Source: an uncultured Bacilli bacterium
GTDB taxonomy: Bacteria; Bacillota_I; Bacilli_A; RF39; UBA660
Direction: 5' to 3'
DNA: 64,000 nt
Assembly (NCBI GenBank): GCA_934120715.1
Contig: CAKOUW010000001.1
Coordinates: forward strand, 62,001 to 126,000
The notes below the pieces were generated by a model. The model did not search any database and had not been told where the DNA came from. It saw only the letters and a list, made by a program, of their open reading frames with translations. A program made the position numbers and the translations under genes. Positions 8,803-18,524 of this stretch are shown in pieces (within the stretch, counting starts at the first letter, position 1; each line of letters starts with the position of its first letter).

Positions 8803-9095
8803 AATTTCACCTCCTATTCTGATTTAATTTTATCATACTTATATGTTTTTTAATATATTATCTAAATAAACTTATTGATAAAATATGGTGTCAAAACTGT
8901 ATAAAAATATATAAACTGAATTGTATATGTAAAAAAATAGTGTAATATTATATATAGAAAATGGTGATGTGATAATTTCATATTACAAAGCATATATAAT
9001 TTGATTTGTATTTTATATACTAGATATAATTATAAATTAATTTATGTATCTATTAAGTTTTAAATGGAATAATAAAAAGGAAAGGAATAAGAGAT

Positions 9096-9983
9096 ATGGA
9101 AAAGTCAAAAGTTTATTTTACAAAAGATATTAGTGAAGAGGGCCTTATTAAAATATATGATGCTTTAAATCAAGATCTGAAGGGAAGAGTAGCTGTAAAG
9201 ATATCAACAGGAGAAATGGGTGGACATAATTACTTGGATCCTAATTTAATTAAGGGTTTAGTTCAAAAACTAAATGGAACAATTGTAGAATGTAATACAG
9301 CGTATGCTGGGAAGAGAATGAATTCTAGTGATCATTGGGAAACAATTAAAGCTCATGGCTTTATGGATATTGCTCCATGTGATATTATGGATGAAGAAGG
9401 TGAAATTGAAATTCCTGTTAATGGAGGAGAACATTTACATAACAAGAATATTGTAGGTAGTCATATTCAAAATTATGATTCTATGTTAATGTTATCACAT
9501 TTTAAAGGACATGCTATGGGTGGTTTTGGTGGAGCCTTAAAAAATATGAGTATTGGAGTTGCATCTAGTAATGGAAAAGCTTGGATTCACTCTATTGGTA
9601 GAACTAAGGATACTAAAGAAATGTGGAATTTGATAGAAGATCAAGATGGCTTTTTAGAAAGTATGGCGGAAGCAGATAAGGCAGTTGTTGAATATTTTAA
9701 ACCAGAAAATATGGCTTATATTAATATTGCTAATAAGATTTCGATAGATTGTGATTGTGACTCTGATCCTGCTGATCCAGAAATGAAAGATATAGGAATA
9801 TTTGCAAGTATTGATCCAGTAGCACTTGATCAATGTTGTTATGATGCTATTATTAATTCTGATGATCCTGGTAGGGAAGCTTTGGTTAATAGAATGAAGG
9901 AAAAACATGCTATTCATACTATTGAAAGAGCTTATGAACTTGGAATTGGAAATCGTGAATATGAAATTATTGATATAGATTAA
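9096..9983 (+). CDS. DUF362 domain protein
   Basis: 295 residues with the DUF362 pattern: VAVKISTGEMGGHNYLDP near the start, SHFKGHAMGGFGGALKNMSIG in the middle, and DIGIFASIDPVALDQCCYD near the end. It lacks the 4Fe-4S ferredoxin domain often attached in longer DUF362 proteins. Several His/Asp/Cys residues (SHFKGH, DCDCDSD) could bind metal. It stands alone, with a bidirectional terminator between it and the convergent HD gene. The enzymatic role is unknown. Confidence 0.85.
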   Translation: MEKSKVYFTKDISEEGLIKIYDALNQDLKGRVAVKISTGEMGGHNYLDPNLIKGLVQKLNGTIVECNTAYAGKRMNSSDHWETIKAHGFMDIAPCDIMDEEGEIEIPVNGGEHLHNKNIVGSHIQNYDSMLMLSHFKGHAMGGFGGALKNMSIGVASSNGKAWIHSIGRTKDTKEMWNLIEDQDGFLESMAEADKAVVEYFKPENMAYINIANKISIDCDCDSDPADPEMKDIGIFASIDPVALDQCCYDAIINSDDPGREALVNRMKEKHAIHTIERAYELGIGNREYEIIDID

Positions 9984-10012
9984 ATCCTAATTTATACGAT
10001 CACTTTATGAAT

Positions 10013-10051
10013 AAAAAAATAATGTTGATTTATTGTTCAACATTATTTTTT
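10013..10051. terminator. Bidirectional terminator between DUF362 and HD genes
   Basis: AAAAAATAATGTTGA pairs with TCAACATTATTTTTT across an 8-nt loop. T-tracts on both strands serve the two convergent genes. Confidence 0.85.
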
Positions 10052-10693
10052 GTTGTATGTTTTTCCTTTTAAATTGTTTACTTTTATAAATCTTTCTCTA
10101 AACTTTTCTTTGTCTTTTGCTAAAGACGCTATTTCTTTTAAAAATGTTTTATAGTCTGGATCGTCAAAATACATCTTTTCTGTTGCGTATCCTTTTTCAC
10201 CAAATTTGTCCATGATATGTTGTCTAGATGATTCAATTATTTCATCTAATGTTGAATCGGGGTTATGCTTAAGTCTATAGGCATATGTTCTCTTTAGTGG
10301 ACCATCTACTGATACGTTTCGATCAGCAGAAGAGACAATTTTTCCGTATATACTTCGAGGTTCACTTTTCATGCTAGATCTGTGATCATATACAGCTTCT
10401 GACATAACTTTTATTTGTTCGTCAGTAAAGAAGTCTTTTAAGTTTTCATCTGCTAGTAACATTTCAGCTGATACTTTTTCATGGTTTTTGGCATCTGTAT
10501 AATGACCTATATCATGATATGCAGCAATAGTATATACCATATCATAGTCTATATTTTCAATAGTACTAGCAAAGTTTAGGCTTCTTTTTATTACATATTC
10601 AATATGTTCTAGGTTATGTCCTAAATCATTTTTTTCATAGCTTGGTAAGACACTAGTTTCAATATAAGTTTGTAAATCTTTTCTTATTTGCAT
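10043..10693 (-). CDS. HD-domain phosphohydrolase
   Basis: 216 residues. The HD metal motif is clear: H in HNLEHIEYVI (about residue 29), HD in AYHDIGHY, a further His in VYDHRSS and the Asp of SSADRNV. This is the single-domain YedJ/HD family acting on unknown phosphoesters or nucleotides. The ATG at 10693 has an AAGGAGA site. Substrate cannot be inferred from neighbours. Confidence 0.85.
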   Translation of the reverse strand: MQIRKDLQTYIETSVLPSYEKNDLGHNLEHIEYVIKRSLNFASTIENIDYDMVYTIAAYHDIGHYTDAKNHEKVSAEMLLADENLKDFFTDEQIKVMSEAVYDHRSSMKSEPRSIYGKIVSSADRNVSVDGPLKRTYAYRLKHNPDSTLDEIIESSRQHIMDKFGEKGYATEKMYFDDPDYKTFLKEIASLAKDKEKFRERFIKVNNLKGKTYNKK

Positions 10694-10788
10694 AAAAATC
10701 TCCTTTTCCTTAAATTTATTATAGCATTTTTTTAGTGAATTTTGTATTATTTTATATATACATTATAAGTGGCATGAGTGGTGGTTTT

Positions 10789-11676
10789 ATGATATTAAAT
10801 GTAAGTGGTAGAACAGATATAGTTGCTTTTTATTCTGATTGGTTTATTAAAAGATATAATGAAGGTTTTGTTGATGTTAGAAATCCATTTAATCCTAAAT
10901 TAGTTAGTAGAATTTATTTTGATGATGTTGATTTGATTTTATTTTGTACTAAGAATCCTATTCCTATTTTAGATAAATTAAAATATATTGATAAGCCTAT
11001 ATTATTTCATGTTACTTTAACTCCATATAAGAATGATATAGAACTAAATGTTTTATCAAAGAAGACTATAATAGAGGCAATAAAGAAATTATCTGATATA
11101 GTTGGAATTGATAATTTGGTTATTAGATATGATCCTATTTTTATAAGTGATTATTATAGTGTTGAATATCACATTAGGGCTTTTGATAAGTTATGTTATT
11201 TACTTAATGGATATGTTAATAAAATTATTGTTTCTTTTATAGATGATTATAAGAATGTTAGGAAAAATGAAAAATCTTTAAAATTTAGGTCGTTTACTGA
11301 AGATGATTATAGATTGATAGGTGAAAACTTTAGTAAAAGTGCTAGAAGTAATGGAATGACAGTGCAGACTTGTTTTGAAGATAGGAATTTAGTGGAATAT
11401 GGTTTTATAAAAGGGGAATGTATTTCGCATGAGGCTGCTTTTAAGTTAACTGGTAAAACTTATAAGAATTGGACTGCTAGAAAGGGTGGTAAATGTAATT
11501 GTGTTCAATTGGTTGATATTGGTGTTTATAATTCATGTAAACATTTTTGTAAATACTGTTATGCTAACTATGATGAGAAGCAAGTTATTGATAATTTTAA
11601 TAAGCATGATGATAATTCGTCTTTACTTATTGGTCAACTTAATGATGATGATGTTATTAAAGTAAGAAAAAATTGA
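10789..11676 (+). CDS. DUF1848 protein
   Basis: 295 residues from ATG 10789 (GGTGG just upstream). An in-frame GTG at 10735 would add 18 unlikely residues. The start MILNVSGRTDIVAFYSDW, the central LFCTKNP and VIRYDPIF, and the C-terminal CKHFCKYCYANYD match DUF1848. The C-terminal CxxxCxxC resembles a radical-SAM-type cluster site, although the family is not formally characterised. It overlaps a terminator hairpin at its 3' end. Confidence 0.85.
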   Translation: MILNVSGRTDIVAFYSDWFIKRYNEGFVDVRNPFNPKLVSRIYFDDVDLILFCTKNPIPILDKLKYIDKPILFHVTLTPYKNDIELNVLSKKTIIEAIKKLSDIVGIDNLVIRYDPIFISDYYSVEYHIRAFDKLCYLLNGYVNKIIVSFIDDYKNVRKNEKSLKFRSFTEDDYRLIGENFSKSARSNGMTVQTCFEDRNLVEYGFIKGECISHEAAFKLTGKTYKNWTARKGGKCNCVQLVDIGVYNSCKHFCKYCYANYDEKQVIDNFNKHDDNSSLLIGQLNDDDVIKVRKN

Positions 11677-11697
11677 GTGTGTTACTCAATTTTTTTA
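11667..11697. terminator. Bidirectional terminator after DUF1848
   Basis: AAAAAATTGAGT, GTGTT loop, ACTCAATTTTTTT. It separates DUF1848 (+) from the convergent P-type ATPase (-). Confidence 0.85.
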
Positions 11698-11700
11698 TGT

Positions 11701-14250
11701 TTAGTCTTTAAAACATTTTTTTAGTAATGGTTTTAATGCTTCATAGATTAATAGGGCAGAAGAGTTTATTATAAAGACTATTATAATTATTTGATAGTTA
11801 ATACTTTTTATACTTATTAAGCTACCAATTGGTGTCATAAATACTAGTAATTCAATTATTAATATTAGTATTAAACCTAAATTCATTATTTTATTTTTAA
11901 ATATGCCTTGTTTTATGATTGGCTCTTTTAAATTTCTACAAGATATGGCATAAACAATTTCTTGAACAACCATTGAAAGTAGAGCTAAGGTCATAGCAGT
12001 TTCTTGACCATACATTTTTAAACCTATATAATAAGTTCCAATTACAAATATTGTTTCGATTAGGGCAGATGAGGCGATACATGCTTTTATAAATGGAGTA
12101 AAGAGTGGTTTGTTGATGCCTCTTGGTTTTTTATCCATAATATCCTTTTCACTTTGTTCAAATGATAGGCAAATACTTGGAATAGAATCTGTTACTAAGT
12201 CTATAAACAATATATATATTGGTAGAAGAATAGTATTTTTAGTTAATAGACCAATTATGATAGTAAATATTTCTGCAAAGTTACTTGATAGAGAAAAGAC
12301 TATGTTATTTCTTATGTTGTTGTATATTCTCCTTCCTTCCTCAACTGCTACTATGATGGTAGAGAAAGAATCATCCATTAAGACTATGTCTGAGGCTGCT
12401 TTTGTTACATCTGTACCAGTTATTCCCATACCAACTCCAACGTGAGCATTTTTAATGGCAGGGGCATCATTAACACCATCACCAGTCATCGCAACTATTT
12501 TATTATTTTCTTGCAGAGCTTTTACAATTTTTTCTTTATGAGTGGGGTTCACTCTGGCATAAACAGAATATTTTTTTACTATTTGCTTTAATTCCTTATC
12601 AGTATATTTATCCAAATCACTGCCATTAATAGCTTCACTGTCACTTTGAATTATGCCTACTTCTTTGGCGATAGCAACAGCTGTATTTATAGAATCACCG
12701 GTAATCATTATTGGCCTTATTCCTGAATTTTTACACATTTCAACACTTTGTTTTACTGTTTTTCTTGGAGGATCAATGATGCCAACTATACCAGCAAACG
12801 TTAACATTTTTTCTTCTTTGGTTATATCTTCAATACTGTTGGGAATTTTTTCTAATTCTTTATATGCAAAGCCTAGTGTTCTTAATGCTTTAGTAGACAA
12901 TTCTTTTTCCTGGGCTTTTATTTCATTTTTTTCTTGAATATTTAGATTACTTATTTTTATTAAACTATCAATACTTCCTTTACATAGTAGATAAGTTTTA
13001 TTATTAATTTTATTTATAGTTGTAAGAATTTTTCTTTCACTATCAAATGGAATATCTAGTAGTCTTTTATTTTCTTTTCTTAACTTTAGGGGATTAACAT
13101 TTTTCTTATATAAATAGTCATATAAACATGTTTCAGTAGGATCTCCTACATATTTTTCTTTATATATTAGTCCTTCATTACATAAAGCACAAATATAATT
13201 TAACATTTTTTCGTCATATATTATTTCTTCTTTAACAGTCATTTTATTTTGAGTTATAGTTCCGGTTTTGTCAGAGCAAATAATATCTACAGAGCCTAAT
13301 GTTTCAACAGCTTGCATTTGTTTAACAATGGTTTTTTTCTTGGCTAGATTGGATATACCAATTGATAAAGTGATTGTTATAATGGTTGGGAGTCCCTCAG
13401 GAATGGCTGCGACGGCAAGAGATGAACAAAGCATGATAATTTCTAATATTGTGTAGTTGTTTATTAGAGCTAAAATAAATACTAATATTAGAACTATGAA
13501 TACAATTATAGTTATACTTTTACTTATTTCTTTTATCTTTAATTGAAGTGGTGTTTCTAAATTTGATATCTTGTTTAAGGAAGAGGCTATTTTACCAATC
13601 TCTGAGTTCATTCCAGTATTAATGACTATTCCATGACATTTTCCATTTGTTATATTTGTTCCAAGAAAGAGCATGTTTTTTTGTTCTTGGATGATTAAAT
13701 TTTCGTTTAGAGTTTCAGAGCTTTTTTCTACTGAAAGACTTTCACCAGTAAGTGGTGACTCATCAACTTTTAGATTTTCACAAGATATTATTCTGATATC
13801 AGCTGGGACTTTTTCTCCTGATTCTAAAATTACTATATCACCTGGTACTAGAGTATTTGTATTTACAACTATTATTTTATCGTTTCTTTTTACTTTACAG
13901 GTTGATGTTTCAAATTTTTTTAACCCTTTTATTATAGCTTTGGCTTTTTCTTCTTGAATAAAGCCTACAATAGCGTTTATAAAAACAACTATTAGAATTA
14001 CAATTGTATCTGTATATTCATGAGAATATAATCGACCATATATATATAATAGTAGGGCAACAATTAAGAGTATAATAATCATTGTATCTTTAAATTGTTT
14101 TAAGAATCTTATGATGATTGGTGTATTTTTTCTTTCAATTAATATATTTTTACCACTAATTTTTAATCTTTTATTAACTTCTTTTGTACTTAGACCATCT
14201 TCATTACTGTTTAATTCATTAAATATTTCTTTTATATCTTTAGAATACAT
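11701..14250 (-). CDS. P-type cation ATPase, Ca2+-transporting (P2) type
   Basis: About 849 residues from ATG 14250 (AGGAG box upstream). All P-type landmarks are visible: the actuator TGES (DESPLTGESLSVEK), M4 with AAIPEGLP, the phosphorylation site CSDKTGTITQNKM, the nucleotide-domain KG motif (LLCKGSID), and the hinge MTGDGVNDAPAIKNA. The M6 ion site reads FIDLVTDSIPS; P2A Ca2+ pumps usually have Asn-Leu-Val-Thr-Asp there, so Asp replaces the usual Asn. About ten membrane helices are predicted, with no heavy-metal domain. Ca2+ is the likely ion, but Mn2+ or another cation cannot be excluded. Confidence 0.9.
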   Translation of the reverse strand: MYSKDIKEIFNELNSNEDGLSTKEVNKRLKISGKNILIERKNTPIIIRFLKQFKDTMIIILLIVALLLYIYGRLYSHEYTDTIVILIVVFINAIVGFIQEEKAKAIIKGLKKFETSTCKVKRNDKIIVVNTNTLVPGDIVILESGEKVPADIRIISCENLKVDESPLTGESLSVEKSSETLNENLIIQEQKNMLFLGTNITNGKCHGIVINTGMNSEIGKIASSLNKISNLETPLQLKIKEISKSITIIVFIVLILVFILALINNYTILEIIMLCSSLAVAAIPEGLPTIITITLSIGISNLAKKKTIVKQMQAVETLGSVDIICSDKTGTITQNKMTVKEEIIYDEKMLNYICALCNEGLIYKEKYVGDPTETCLYDYLYKKNVNPLKLRKENKRLLDIPFDSERKILTTINKINNKTYLLCKGSIDSLIKISNLNIQEKNEIKAQEKELSTKALRTLGFAYKELEKIPNSIEDITKEEKMLTFAGIVGIIDPPRKTVKQSVEMCKNSGIRPIMITGDSINTAVAIAKEVGIIQSDSEAINGSDLDKYTDKELKQIVKKYSVYARVNPTHKEKIVKALQENNKIVAMTGDGVNDAPAIKNAHVGVGMGITGTDVTKAASDIVLMDDSFSTIIVAVEEGRRIYNNIRNNIVFSLSSNFAEIFTIIIGLLTKNTILLPIYILFIDLVTDSIPSICLSFEQSEKDIMDKKPRGINKPLFTPFIKACIASSALIETIFVIGTYYIGLKMYGQETAMTLALLSMVVQEIVYAISCRNLKEPIIKQGIFKNKIMNLGLILILIIELLVFMTPIGSLISIKSINYQIIIIVFIINSSALLIYEALKPLLKKCFKD

Positions 14251-14366
14251 TTTATATCTCCTATATCTTAGTAACATTATTATATCATCTATAATTAGTA
14301 GTAGTAAATTAATTATAAATATAATATATTTTTTTTTAGTTCATAAAATTATGGTAGGAGGTGACT

Positions 14367-14901
14367 ATGAGCGAATTAAATAATACAGTAACTTCTGTAG
14401 GTACTTATAATAATGTACCAACATCTCTTACATCTAATACTTCTGTTGTTAATATTATTGAAGGGTTAACATTAACAAAATCTGCTGATAAAACAAATTG
14501 GAGTGGAGGTAATCTTACTTATACAGTAGTTGTTAATAACCAAGCTGAACAAACTTATGTAAAACCTATTATTACAGATGTTATTGATACTAGTTTGGTT
14601 GATTTTGTTGACGGTAGTGTAAAAATTAATGGGGTTGTAGCTACAGCTTCACAATATAAATATGATACTGCTAACCATACACTAACTGTTAATTTAGATG
14701 ATGTAACACCCTCATCAAGTGCTACTCTTGAATTTCTCGTTAAGAAAAAAGATTAATACATATTTTGTTTTAAAAAGTTGTTGCTACCTAGAGTATGGGA
14801 GTGGCCATGAAATACAGAGCAATTATGTTACAGTTATAAGTCCTAAGATTAATTATTCTGTAACTAATTATTGGTGTGGGGTATCTCACTGGAGAAGTTG
14901 A
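14367..14901 (+). pseudogene. Short DUF11-like repeat protein, probably frameshifted
   Basis: ATG 14367 follows a textbook AGGAGGTGA. The open frame ends at 14756 (129 residues) and matches a DUF11-type beta domain: LTLTKSADKTNWSGGNLTYT, VDGSVKINGV, LTVNLDD. In the next frame the text continues in the style of the end of such a repeat (LEYGSGHEIQSNYVTVISPK) to 14901. Removing one A from the A6 run at 14745-14750 would join the two parts into about 177 residues. There is no signal peptide or sorting motif. Either the gene is short and the tail is a relic, or the A6 count differs from the native sequence. Confidence 0.55.
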
Positions 14902-14927
14902 AATCACAATATATATGTGATTTTTTT
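14901..14927 (+). terminator. Terminator after the DUF11-like gene
   Basis: AAATCAC, 9-nt AT loop, GTGATTT, then a T-tract. Confidence 0.75.
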
Positions 14928-14928
14928 C

Positions 14929-15411
14929 CTATTCATTTTTAAATTTGTTGATAATATAGTCCTTTATTTCTTCGGAAGTTGTATTTAGAGAGATAGCTAA
15001 TTCATTGTATAGATATTTTTCTGCTAGTTTAAAGTAAGTATCATCCTTCTCACTAATTTTTTTATTGTTTATAAGACGATTGTTGTTTCTTTCATATGTC
15101 GTTTTTATGATTTTAATTAAATTTTCATAACTGTAACTATTTAATAGTTCTTTATATGTTGCTTCAACATTTTTTTCATTAATACTATCTACTGCTTTAA
15201 TATCTTTGATGCTATCTATAATTTTTTTTGCTTCTTCTTTAGAGAGTATATCCCTTATATAGCCCATTTTATTATCTACTGGTGTATTTATTATTAGTGA
15301 ATTATCATCTATTGGACTTATTACATAGTAGTCTTTGTCCTTTATTTTTTTAATTTTCTTTATTTTACATACGTCATGTCTATAGACTATGTAGTCATTT
15401 ATTTTATACAT
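14929..15411 (-). CDS. CarD-like/CdnL transcriptional regulator
   Basis: 160 residues. The N-terminal 60 residues form the RNA-polymerase-interacting domain (YKINDYIVYRHDVCKIKKI...YYVISPIDDNSLIINTPVD), as in CarD/CdnL and TRCF. The rest is the helical DNA-binding part typical of the family. The ATG has an AAAGGAG site. Family members stabilise open promoter complexes, often at rRNA promoters; here that role is inferred. It is transcribed alone, divergent from the MATE gene. Confidence 0.85.
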   Translation of the reverse strand: MYKINDYIVYRHDVCKIKKIKKIKDKDYYVISPIDDNSLIINTPVDNKMGYIRDILSKEEAKKIIDSIKDIKAVDSINEKNVEATYKELLNSYSYENLIKIIKTTYERNNNRLINNKKISEKDDTYFKLAEKYLYNELAISLNTTSEEIKDYIINKFKNE

Positions 15412-15471
15412 ATTTTTCTCCTTTATTAGTTTTATTTTAGCAAAAAGTTAATTTTTTCGTAAGTTTATTTC

Positions 15472-15500
15472 TTGAAAAAATTTTATGAGAGTATTATAAT
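15472..15500 (+). promoter_or_regulatory. Strong promoter of the MATE gene
   Basis: TTGAAA, 17-nt spacer, perfect TATAAT at 15495-15500. Transcription would start at about 15507, leaving a leader of about 85 nt that contains a terminator. Confidence 0.75.
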
Positions 15501-15512
15501 TTATACTTGTAT

Positions 15513-15573
15513 GACGAGTGGCTTTTTAAGAGGCGTAAATCCAGTTTTTTGGATTTGCGTCTTTTTTTCTCGT
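15513..15573 (+). promoter_or_regulatory. Structured leader with intrinsic terminator before the MATE gene
   Basis: GGCGTAAATCC (15532-15542) pairs with GGATTTGCGTC (15551-15561) and runs into seven T, a terminator placed between promoter and gene. An outer ACGAG (15513-15517) can pair with CTCGT (15569-15573), just before the ribosome site. The layout implies conditional termination (a riboswitch or drug-responsive attenuator). I do not recognise a known riboswitch class. Confidence 0.6.
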
Positions 15574-15592
15574 TATGGAAAGGAGTGTTTAT

Positions 15593-16964
15593 ATGGAAAA
15601 AAGTCAAAATAAGATGGCGACAAGTCCTATTAATAAGTTATTTTGGAAGATGGGATTACCTATGATTATATCTATGGTTTTACAGGCTTTATATAATGTT
15701 GTTGATAGTGTTTTTGTTGCGAATATGGATGGAGTTGGAGCTATTGCTAATAGGACACTTACTTATGCATTTCCAATTCAAATTTTAATTATAGCTATTG
15801 GGGTTGGTACTGGTGTTGGACTTAATGCTTTACTTTCAAAAAGTCTTGGTGAGGGTAATTATGATAAAGCTAATAAAACGGCTGGTAATGGAATAATTCT
15901 TAGTATATTTATTTATCTAATTTTTTTAATATTTGGTCTTTTTGGTTCAAGATGGTTTATATCATTATTTACTAATGATATAGAAATAGTAAATATGGGA
16001 TCTAGTTATTTAAAAATATGTACTTGTTTTTCTCTTGGATCAATAGGTTATACAGTATATGAGAGGTTTTTACAGGCAACTGGTAAAACAATGTTGTCAA
16101 CTATTTCACAAATAACAGGGGCTATAGTTAATATTGTTTTGGATTATGTATTTATTTATCCTTTAAATATGGGAGTAGCAGGGGGCAGCATGGGCTACTA
16201 TTATTGGTCAGTTTGCTTCACTTATTATGTCTATTTATTTTCATTATAGAAAGAATAATGAAATAGATGGTAGTTTGCACTATATAAAATTTGATTTAAA
16301 TATTATTAGAGAAATCTATAATATAGGAATATCAGCTGCTGTAATGCAGGGGTTATTAGCAGTTATGATGGCTGGTATGAATAGTATTTTAGGTCTTGCT
16401 AGAGTTGATCAAACTGTATTGGTTGGTTCATTTGGTATTTATTATAAGATACAGCAAGTTGCTTTATTTTCTGCCTTTGGATTATCTAATACCATTATTT
16501 CTATATTGTCATTTAATTATGGAATGAGAGATAGGAAAAGAATTGATGAATGTATTAAGTATGGTATTATTGATACTGTTATTATACTTTTTATTATAAC
16601 TATAATTTCACAATTATTTGCTTATCCTTTATCAAGTTTATTTGGACTTGCTGGTACTTCATCAAAAGAGATTGTTAGTGTTTGTACATTAGCTCTTAGA
16701 ATATCAAGTGTTGGTTTTGTATTTATGGGTATATCTATTTCTATACAAGGAATTTTACAATCACTTAATTATGCTTTAAGACCTTTAATTATCTCTCTTT
16801 TAAGACTTGTTGTTTTTGTTTTTCCAATTGCTTATTTATTTACATTATTAGATAATGTTAACAGTCTTGTATGGTGGACTTTTTCAATAGCTGAAGTGTT
16901 AACTGCTATTATAGCTTTATTTATATTAAAAAATTCATATGATCAGAAAATTAGAAAGATATAA
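15593..16964 (+). pseudogene. MATE-family efflux transporter, frameshifted in a G5 run
   Basis: Start ATG 15593 follows AAAGGAG at good spacing. The first frame (MEKSQNKMATSPINKLFWKM...) covers about five helices and goes off-frame after MGVAGG near 16185. The second frame, from about 16186 (AAWATIIGQFASLIMSIYFH), continues without a gap to 16964. Removing one G from GGGGG at 16181-16185 restores a single protein of about 457 residues, the normal MATE length with 12 helices. MATE proteins export drugs or metabolites using Na+ or H+. The gene is either freshly inactivated or affected by a sequence error. A terminator-bearing leader precedes it. Confidence 0.85.
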
Positions 16965-16973
16965 TAAAAGTTA

Positions 16974-17002
16974 TTGTTTGTAATTTTGGTATTTGATATA
17001 AT
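16974..17002 (+). promoter_or_regulatory. Promoter of the small lipoprotein gene
   Basis: TTGTTT, 17-nt spacer, TATAAT at 16997-17002, 35 nt before the start codon at 17037. Confidence 0.65.
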
Positions 17003-17036
17003 TCTTTTGAGATTATAATATTTTGGGGAGATTTAT

Positions 17037-17561
17037 ATGAAAAAAATTGTAATATTACTTTTTCTTTTAATTTTATTTACAGGGTGTAGTAGTAGGGAAG
17101 TTTTATATAATGGGGATAGTTTAGATATCATTTCTCAACATGATGGTTATGTTATAGCAGTTGATCAAAAATATTCAGAAGCTAATACTTATGCAATGTA
17201 TAGGAATGTTAGTTATAATGATTATGAAATTATATGGACTTTTGACATAATTAATAATGTTGATATAGAAAATCGTAATATTATCTGGAATGATAATGCT
17301 ATTTATCTACTTGGATATGATTGTGTAGCTTATGATATTGATAGTGGCAAGGAGGTATCAGTATGTAGTGATACACTTATGCCTTTAAATGATGATGATT
17401 CAAGTAATGGTAAAATGGATAGTATTTTAGGTATTAGTAATTCTTATATTTATTATAGATATAGTAGTAACTTAAATCGTTATGTAGCAAGAGTATCCCT
17501 TGATTTAAAAAATGTTGAAGTTATAAATGATACTGATATTCCAGGTGATATAAAAAAATAA
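17037..17561 (+). CDS. Small lipoprotein of unknown function
   Basis: 174 residues. A type II signal peptide with lipobox LFTGC gives predicted acylation at Cys17. The mature part is Tyr/Asp/Asn-rich with beta-like segments (YEIIWTFDI, AIYLLGYDCVAYDIDSGKE). In style it resembles the C-terminal part of the unknown protein at 2604-3851, but I cannot show homology by eye. It has its own promoter, and a bidirectional terminator separates it from the convergent regulator. Confidence 0.7.
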   Translation: MKKIVILLFLLILFTGCSSREVLYNGDSLDIISQHDGYVIAVDQKYSEANTYAMYRNVSYNDYEIIWTFDIINNVDIENRNIIWNDNAIYLLGYDCVAYDIDSGKEVSVCSDTLMPLNDDDSSNGKMDSILGISNSYIYYRYSSNLNRYVARVSLDLKNVEVINDTDIPGDIKK

Positions 17562-17589
17562 TACTAAAGTTTTTTCCTTTAGTATTTTT
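17560..17589. terminator. Bidirectional terminator
   Basis: AATACTAAAG, 7-nt loop, CTTTAGTATT plus T-tract. It lies between the lipoprotein gene (+) and the membrane regulator (-). Confidence 0.85.
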
Positions 17590-18280
17590 CACAACTATCT
17601 TTTAATGTTAATGGCACTTTATAAGATATTACTTTGTTGTTACTATCAGTAGCATTAATTTCTAAATACAAGTTATTAGTTTTATAGTTTTTACAAGTTC
17701 TAGAATAATTGTCATCAGATAAGGTTATAGTTTTCAGAAAGTCTTCTAATTTGATACTTTCTTTTTTATTGTAGCTACAAGAATCTATTTCTTTTTTAAT
17801 ATTATTGTTTACTTCGTATAAAGTACATTCTATCTTTTTATATTCTTCTTCATCATTACCACCACAGTAGTCAATATTTGAAATATAGATAGCTGTTTTA
17901 TTTTTGTTGTAACTTATACTTCCTGATATATTAAACTTTGTACATGATGATGAAAGAGTTTTAAATTCAAAATCTTTATCTTTTGTTAGATTTAATATTA
18001 TTAAAATGATAATTATTAAAATTAGAATGATTCCTAAGATAAGAGGGATTATTTTTTGATTGTTTTTAGTAGTTATTTTTCCTTCTAACATTTCATCTAG
18101 ACTAATATTGAAATCATTAGCAATTTGTTTTATTAAAATAGTATCAGGCATATTTTTACCAGTTTCCCATTTACTTACAGCTTGATATGTAACATTATAT
18201 TTATCAGCTAATTGTTTTTGAGTTAGATTATTATCTTTTCTAATTTTTTTTATAAGTTTGCCAAATTTTTCTTGATCCAT
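17579..18280 (-). CDS. Membrane-anchored XRE-family regulator
   Basis: 233 residues. An N-terminal helix-turn-helix of the Xre/Cro type covers residues about 6-62 (LTQKQLADKYNVTYQAVSKWE). One very hydrophobic helix follows at about 76-98 (IIPLILGIILILIIIILIIL), then an extracytoplasmic domain with six or more cysteines (SCTKF, DYCGG, ECTLY, DSCSY, RTCKN, DSCEKY) that could be disulfide-bonded. The layout suggests a one-component membrane sensor. The signal and target genes are unknown. It is transcribed alone. Confidence 0.75.
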   Translation of the reverse strand: MDQEKFGKLIKKIRKDNNLTQKQLADKYNVTYQAVSKWETGKNMPDTILIKQIANDFNISLDEMLEGKITTKNNQKIIPLILGIILILIIIILIILNLTKDKDFEFKTLSSSCTKFNISGSISYNKNKTAIYISNIDYCGGNDEEEYKKIECTLYEVNNNIKKEIDSCSYNKKESIKLEDFLKTITLSDDNYSRTCKNYKTNNLYLEINATDSNNKVISYKVPLTLKDSCEKY

Positions 18281-18496
18281 AAAATCACCATCTTTTATAA
18301 AAATTTCTCTTTAATTATTTTATCATATTAATTAATTATTGATAAAGATAAATAATTATTTTTAAGAAAATGCCGGCTATTTCTTTTAAATTTAGAGGTG
18401 GTTGTTAAAAGAATCTGAGAATTGGGCTTTTGTTTTTTAATTTTTACATATTTTTACGTTATTCTTAAATGAAATATTATATATATTCAAAATATA

Positions 18497-18505
18497 TGCT
18501 ATAAT
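18497..18505 (+). promoter_or_regulatory. Extended -10 promoter of the hydrolase-murF-ddl operon
   Basis: TGCTATAAT, a perfect extended -10. No convincing -35 box is present. The predicted transcription start near 18512 argues against translation from the ATG at 18510. Confidence 0.5.
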
Positions 18506-18524
18506 TGTTATGGATGTGGTTATT

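Noticed and set aside
8889..8894. Minus-strand TTGACA upstream of lemA
   Set aside because: No acceptable -10 box at 16-18 nt; not annotated as a promoter.
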